From NCBI GenBank assembly GCA_902493985.1, contig CABURR010000011.1, positions 1 through 43,123 on the forward strand: 43,123 bases of DNA, written 5' to 3'. Below the pieces are notes generated by a model, which worked only from the letters and a program-made list of their open reading frames with translations, was not told the DNA's origin and did no database searches. Shown here piece after piece: positions 39,252 to 43,123 of the stretch. Within the stretch, counting starts at the first letter, position 1, and every line of letters begins with the position of its first letter. The position numbers and the translations under genes are program-made. This stretch comes from an uncultured Collinsella sp. (GTDB lineage: Bacteria; Actinomycetota; Coriobacteriia; Coriobacteriales; Coriobacteriaceae).

Positions 39252-40285
39252 ATGATGAAGCCCATGACGAAGAAGCTGCTGTTAGGAATTCCCACCGTGA
39301 CGCTTTCCCCACCGTGACGCTTTCGGCCGTGCTGGCTTGCACGCTTACCGGTTGCGGCGGAAATGCGCCGAGTGGCTCGGCTGGCAGCTCGGGCGGCGGC
39401 AGTGCTCCCGTAGAGAAGAAGGCCTATGAGTCGCAGACGGTCGAGGTAGCTGGTATAACCTATGAGTCGGTAGCCCACGATACGTTCTATCGCGGCGACG
39501 CTAAGCTGCAGGACGGCTTTTACCTGCACGTCAAGATCACCAACAACAATGCAAAGAACAGGACGTTTAGCTCCTTTAACGTGCATGCTGCCCAGGGCGA
39601 TCTTGAGGCAGGCGACCCGTTGTTTACTTCCGGCAAGGCGGCCGTGCTCGATTACGTTGCAAGCGAGGCTCCCGATGAGCTTCACGAGGGCATCGATCTT
39701 TCCGAGAGGCCAGATATCGGTCCGGGCGAGACTGTTGAGTACGTGTATTTCTGGGCGCCCAAGACGGCGTACTACGGGCCCATCACTGTCGAGTTCGTAG
39801 ATGCTTACGCCCCCGCCAAGAATCATGAGGCCATGCACTTTGACACCACGGGGTGCGAGACCAAGGAGTTCAAGGCGGCCGGCGGTGTGGCCGATTCTGG
39901 TGACGCGGCCAATATGACCGGCATCGATTGCGCATCGTACAGTATCGAGGCCGCCGATGGGTACACGCTGGATTCGTCCAACGAAGAGCACGAAAAGGCA
40001 GACTTCTTCCACGACGAGACTGGAGGACGCTTGCACATCAGCATCTTCCCGCGCTCGCCGGAGGAAGAGGTTGCAAGCCTAGAGCAGGTCTACGAAGGCA
40101 AGGAGACAACAACCGACCAGGTCGAGTACAACGGCATAACGTGGCTGCGCTTTACCGGTCCCGACAACGGCCATACGCTGTTTGCGACGGCTCCCGCAAC
40201 GGGTGAAACCGTCCGCGTGTCGATTGGCTGGAAGATCGATTGGGACGCCGCCGTGCCCATGATGGAGGCGCTAAAGCTCAAGTAG
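39252..40285 (+). CDS. Lipoprotein gene with a frameshifting duplication in its signal peptide
   Basis: Secreted lipoprotein of about 330 residues. Reading from ATG 39252 (AAGGAG upstream) gives MMKPMTKKLLLGIPTVTLS, the positive and hydrophobic parts of a signal peptide, and then stops. The continuation SAVLACTLTGCGG with the lipobox cysteine and the mature protein lie in the next frame. A perfect 17-bp tandem duplication (39291-39307 and 39308-39324) causes the shift; removing one copy restores one continuous reading frame. As it stands, only a GTG at 39314 opens the second frame, with no ribosome binding site and no charged N-region. The mature part has a Gly/Ser linker, a DUF5067-like beta domain (DGFYLHVKITNNNAKNRTFS), and ends in WDAAVPMMEALKLK. 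Function unknown. Confidence 0.75.
39291..39324 (+). repeat. 17-bp tandem duplication inside the lipoprotein signal sequence
   Basis: CCCACCGTGACGCTTTC occurs twice without a gap. Seventeen is not a multiple of three, so it switches frame within the signal peptide. Confidence 0.95.
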
Positions 40286-40313
40286 CGCTGTGATTCCCAT
40301 GTCAGGCGACTCA

Positions 40314-40349
40314 GGGCTGGCTCCGAGTTATCGGGGCCAGCCCTTTTTT
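40314..40349 (+). terminator. Rho-independent terminator after the lipoprotein gene
   Basis: GGGCTGGC pairs with GCCAGCCC, with inner CCG/CGG pairs, leading into TTTTTT, 28 bases after the stop. Confidence 0.9.
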
Positions 40350-40396
40350 GATGTTCGATGAGCCGAGTCGGCGTCTCTCGCAAAGGTAACTGAGAG

Positions 40397-43019
40397 CTAG
40401 TGAGGCTTATCAGAATTGACCTCATCGGCGGCGTCGTTTTCGAGCGCCGTGCGGCGGGCGCTGTAGGCGACAAGGCTGGCACCAGCTGCGGCGAGTGCTG
40501 CTGCGGCTGCCGTAAGGGGAGCGTTGACGTCGCCCGTGCCCGCAAGCGCGCCCGCTTTTCCGGGGCGCTTGCTATTGCCGTGATCCTTGCCGCTGCCAGA
40601 GCCACTGCCGCCACCGGAGCTGCTTCCGCCGGAGCCACCTCCGCTCGCGCCGCCATCGCCGTCGACCGTCATCGGGGCGTCGTGAAGTCCCGTCGTATCC
40701 GCGCTGTCGCATACGCCGACCTGAACTTCTGAGCGTTCGCATGCCGCGTCGGGCACATGAAGCTCGTGCAGTACGGCATCCAGCGCCGAGTTTGCGCCCG
40801 GTCGAATTGCCTCGAGCGTTACGGGATCGAGCGCCACCAGATTATGTGCCTTCGCATACAGCGTTACGCGTTTGCCCACTTCGTCGCTCCAACTCTCGGG
40901 AATGGCGAAGCTCATGCGGAACTGTGCCGTGCAGCCTGGTGCCAGCACGGCGTTGCCATTGTCAGCAACCAGCGGGTGCGTCGCAAAACGTGCGCCCAGC
41001 GTCTCGAGCGCGTACTTCACGTGTGCCATGTCGTTGGCCGAAGCATCCTCGGCGAGCTCCGGATCGTAGATCGATGCCATGCGTGCGTTCACTCCGAACC
41101 CGATGGATGCGCTGGAGAACGGCTGGCTGGAGCCCTCTCGGTACAGATCGATCGTGCCGGCGGTCAGCAAGGTGTTGCCGTCGTTTCGCACCGTGACCAT
41201 GAAGGATTCGCCTGCTGCCCCGGGCACCACCGCGCCCGAGGTAGCGACCGCGCCCGTCGGAGTGGCACACGCCACCAAGGGCACTTCGATGCCGTGCAGC
41301 TCCGCCTTGCTCTGCTCCGCGCTCACAATGTGCGTGGCGAGCGCGGAGAGCATGCCTCCCGACGTCAAAAATGTCGTTATCTGATCGACAGGGTGGTCCA
41401 GCTCGCACATCACGAACGGCTCCGTGAACAGATCGCCTGCCAAGGTGCTGGCGAAGATGCGGAAGTGCTTGCCCATCACTGCTACCGGGTTGCCTTCTTC
41501 GTCGTAGGTTTGTCCCACCTTGCCATCGGTGTTCTCTACATAGAGCACGCACCTGCCGTTGTTGCTTACGCTAAACGATGCCGGGCCACAGCCTGCGGCA
41601 CCTACGGGCTGCGTTGCAAATGCCGATGCGCCTCGCGTCCAAGTAATATGCTGCAGTTGCTCGTTGACGGTTGCCAAAAAGCCCGTGTGCTGCGGCCACG
41701 GCACCGCGTGGGGTACTGTGGCATCTGGCGACATAACGCCCCAGCCCGCAATGGACTGGCCGATCACGGCGTACGATGCGCAGCCACAACCGCCTGCAGT
41801 CTCGTATGCAACGGGCACCACCATTTTGCCATTGATATTCTCGGGCTCGCCCAGCTCGATACTCGATGGTGCTTGCGGAAAGCGGAGAACTTGGCGGAAC
41901 GTCAGGCTGTCGCCCGAAACGTCCGACCACAGGGTAAAGCACTCCAGCGCAACCTCGGCCTCGCTGCCGAGCGCCTTTTCTGCGGTGGTTCCGCGGCGGT
42001 GGAGGTAGGCGCCCGACAGGCGCCCGTCGACAAGTGTCTTGCCCACCGTGATGCGTGGGCACTGCAGGCAATGGTAGCCATCCTCCTGAAGGCGGCCGCG
42101 CGAGATGCTGCGCCACGACGTGTGCGATATCACGCGAACTCCGTCGTTGCTTATGCGCAGACGCACAACGGACAGTATGCCGGATGTGCTCGCCGTATCG
42201 AAAAGGGTGTTGTCACCGGCGGGGCGTTCGCCCGAGACCAGCAGCACGTAGGCGTCCTGGTTTCCCCTCCCGTCTGTATATTCCACCACGTCGAAGTCGT
42301 AATCGAATATGCCGGTGCGCTCCACGTCGCCCTCGCCAAACCCAAGGGGGAAGTCCACGGGCGTGGGAGCGGACCACGTGCCGTTCGTCTTTGTATGCAC
42401 CACCAGGCGCGAACGACCATTCTCGCCGTAGCGCACCGAGGCGATACGGAATAGGCACTCCACGCCGGCAATCATCGTTAGCTTCATGTGGGCTTCGCTG
42501 AGCACGCCGGAAAACAGCACGTTGTCGCTCGAGGGTTTTATGCCGCCACGCTCGTCCTCCGACACGCCGGTAGAGTTGGCGTCCGGGTCGGCAACGGTGT
42601 TCGTTGCCTGACCGATGTAGGTGTACTCATACATCGGCGCGGCGTTTTCGTCGTTTTCCATCAGTGCGTGGACGAAATGCTCAACCTGTCCCGTGTCGTC
42701 GCTTTCTGCATCTGCCTCGAGTTCAATGCGCGTGACCGCTTGCTCCCAATCGCGTGCGACAGGCGCGGCGTTTACGGCAGTGGCTTTAACCTCGGCGCGC
42801 GCGAGCAGCTCGGCGTTGGTGACAATGGTGGCCGATGCGATAAATTGCGGCACACCGCCCGCCTCGATGTTGCTGGGCGTGCCGAAGCAGGCATCCAACG
42901 TGTAAGGCGTATCTCCACCCAATGCGAGCTCAGAGCGCTGGAACACATACTGGTTGCCATTGTTCACCGACATATTCCACGAATCGAGGAGTGTGGGCCA
43001 CGACCTGGAGTGGGTATGA
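40397..43019 (-). CDS. Wall-anchored surface protein, 5' end removed by an IS element
   Basis: The remaining 870 or so residues are an extracellular protein. Tail: a low-complexity Gly/Ser stretch, KDHGNSKRPGKAGA, the sortase-type motif LAGTGD, a hydrophobic helix (about 20 residues rich in Ala), and a charged end with ARRTALEND. Before it lies a CARDB-like beta domain (ESFMVTVRNDGNTLLTAGTI, TAQFRMSFAIPESWSDEVG). The larger N-terminal part has repeated beta strands, as in beta-propeller or sugar-binding exoproteins. Upstream of about 43019 the frame runs into the IS3 end (residues with no surface-protein character), so signal peptide and promoter are lost from this copy. The longest in-frame ATG is at 43066 within the IS. 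Confidence 0.8.
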
Positions 43020-43123
43020 TGAATTGGACACCTAGTTAAGAGCGAAAGGTGTTCAAGATGACCCAAAGAAGAAAGCGATACGACAGGCAGTTCAAGGTCT
43101 CGGCGGCAAAGGTGGTCCTGTCC
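43020..43123 (+). mobile_element. Left end of an IS3-family insertion sequence
   Basis: The sequence from TGAATTGGACACC at 43020 starts with TG, as IS3-family ends do, and is followed within 40 bases by a transposase start. It continues beyond the window, so the other end and target duplication cannot be seen. It interrupts the surface protein gene. Confidence 0.7.
43058..43123 (+). CDS. IS3-family transposase OrfA, N-terminal part
   Basis: The last 66 bases encode MTQRRKRYDRQFKVSAAKVV and on to the window edge. The R-x-YDxQFKxxAxKxV pattern is the start of the OrfA helix-turn-helix of IS3-family transposases. A GAAAGGTG run precedes the ATG. Incomplete at the right edge. Confidence 0.8.
   Translation, partial: MTQRRKRYDRQFKVSAAKVVLS

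Noticed and set aside
1..43123. CRISPR arrays, tRNA or rRNA genes
   Set aside because: No regularly spaced direct repeats with unique spacers and no tRNA-like T-loop or acceptor pairing was found by eye. The 34264-34319 array has no spacers.

Overview
The window looks like a chromosome segment of a gut Coriobacteriia bacterium, most likely Collinsella or a close relative. This is inferred from the GC-rich codon use, the alpha-glucoside PTS with a GH4 phospho-glucosidase, the mannose-family PTS with a LevR-type regulator, the ParE/ParC-type topoisomerase pair and a sortase-type anchor reading LAGTGD. Housekeeping genes (ychF, ansA, guaA, parE-parC) alternate with accessory islands that carry many gene remnants.

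Layout. 1-1582: 3' end of a structured RNA with a terminator, abutting an alpha-glucoside PTS gene that has lost its 5' end. 1738-3081: GH4 phospho-alpha-glucosidase. 3209-8276: ychF, a DUF1648-type membrane protein, a divergent unknown/XRE pair around a 24-bp palindrome, ansA and guaA. 8343-13048: accessory island with a GyrI-like remnant, an AAA_14/DUF4143 ATPase, a DUF4365-like nuclease plus HEPN-like gene pair, and a zone with an MTA/SAH nucleosidase remnant. 13177-20672: a sugar locus, with a LevR-like regulator followed by mannose-family PTS IIB-IIC-IID-IIA, a GH172 (DUF2961) glycosidase and an ROK fructokinase, closed by a 21-bp-stem terminator.

20768-22935: three methyltransferase genes on the minus strand with Firmicute-like composition. 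22981-25440: a ToxN/AbiQ-like toxin behind a structured leader, a YjdF gene with a probable yjdF riboswitch, and a frameshifted, truncated second AAA_14 ATPase. 25441-33050: redox cluster with an iron alcohol dehydrogenase, two aldo/keto reductases around a flavodoxin remnant, a divergent LysR regulator, a MerR regulator and a carboxymuconolactone decarboxylase-cupin / hydrolase / FMN-reductase operon. 33160-34254: an ATPase with a repeat array in its leader. 34501-38784: parC and parE. 39252-40285: a lipoprotein with a frameshifting 17-bp duplication in its signal peptide. 40397-43019: a wall-anchored surface protein cut by an IS3-family element that runs off the window.

How the genes may work together (inference). 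The 13177-20672 operon would import and phosphorylate a small fructosyl or related sugar, split it inside the cell with the GH172 enzyme, and phosphorylate the released fructose with the ROK kinase. The 10088-12449 pair (DUF4365-like endonuclease fold plus an R-x4-H HEPN protein) is the best candidate for an undescribed defence or toxin module. The ToxN-like gene at 23501 is the best candidate for an atypical type III toxin-antitoxin system. Several accessory genes have palindromes that pair with or abut their ribosome binding sites.
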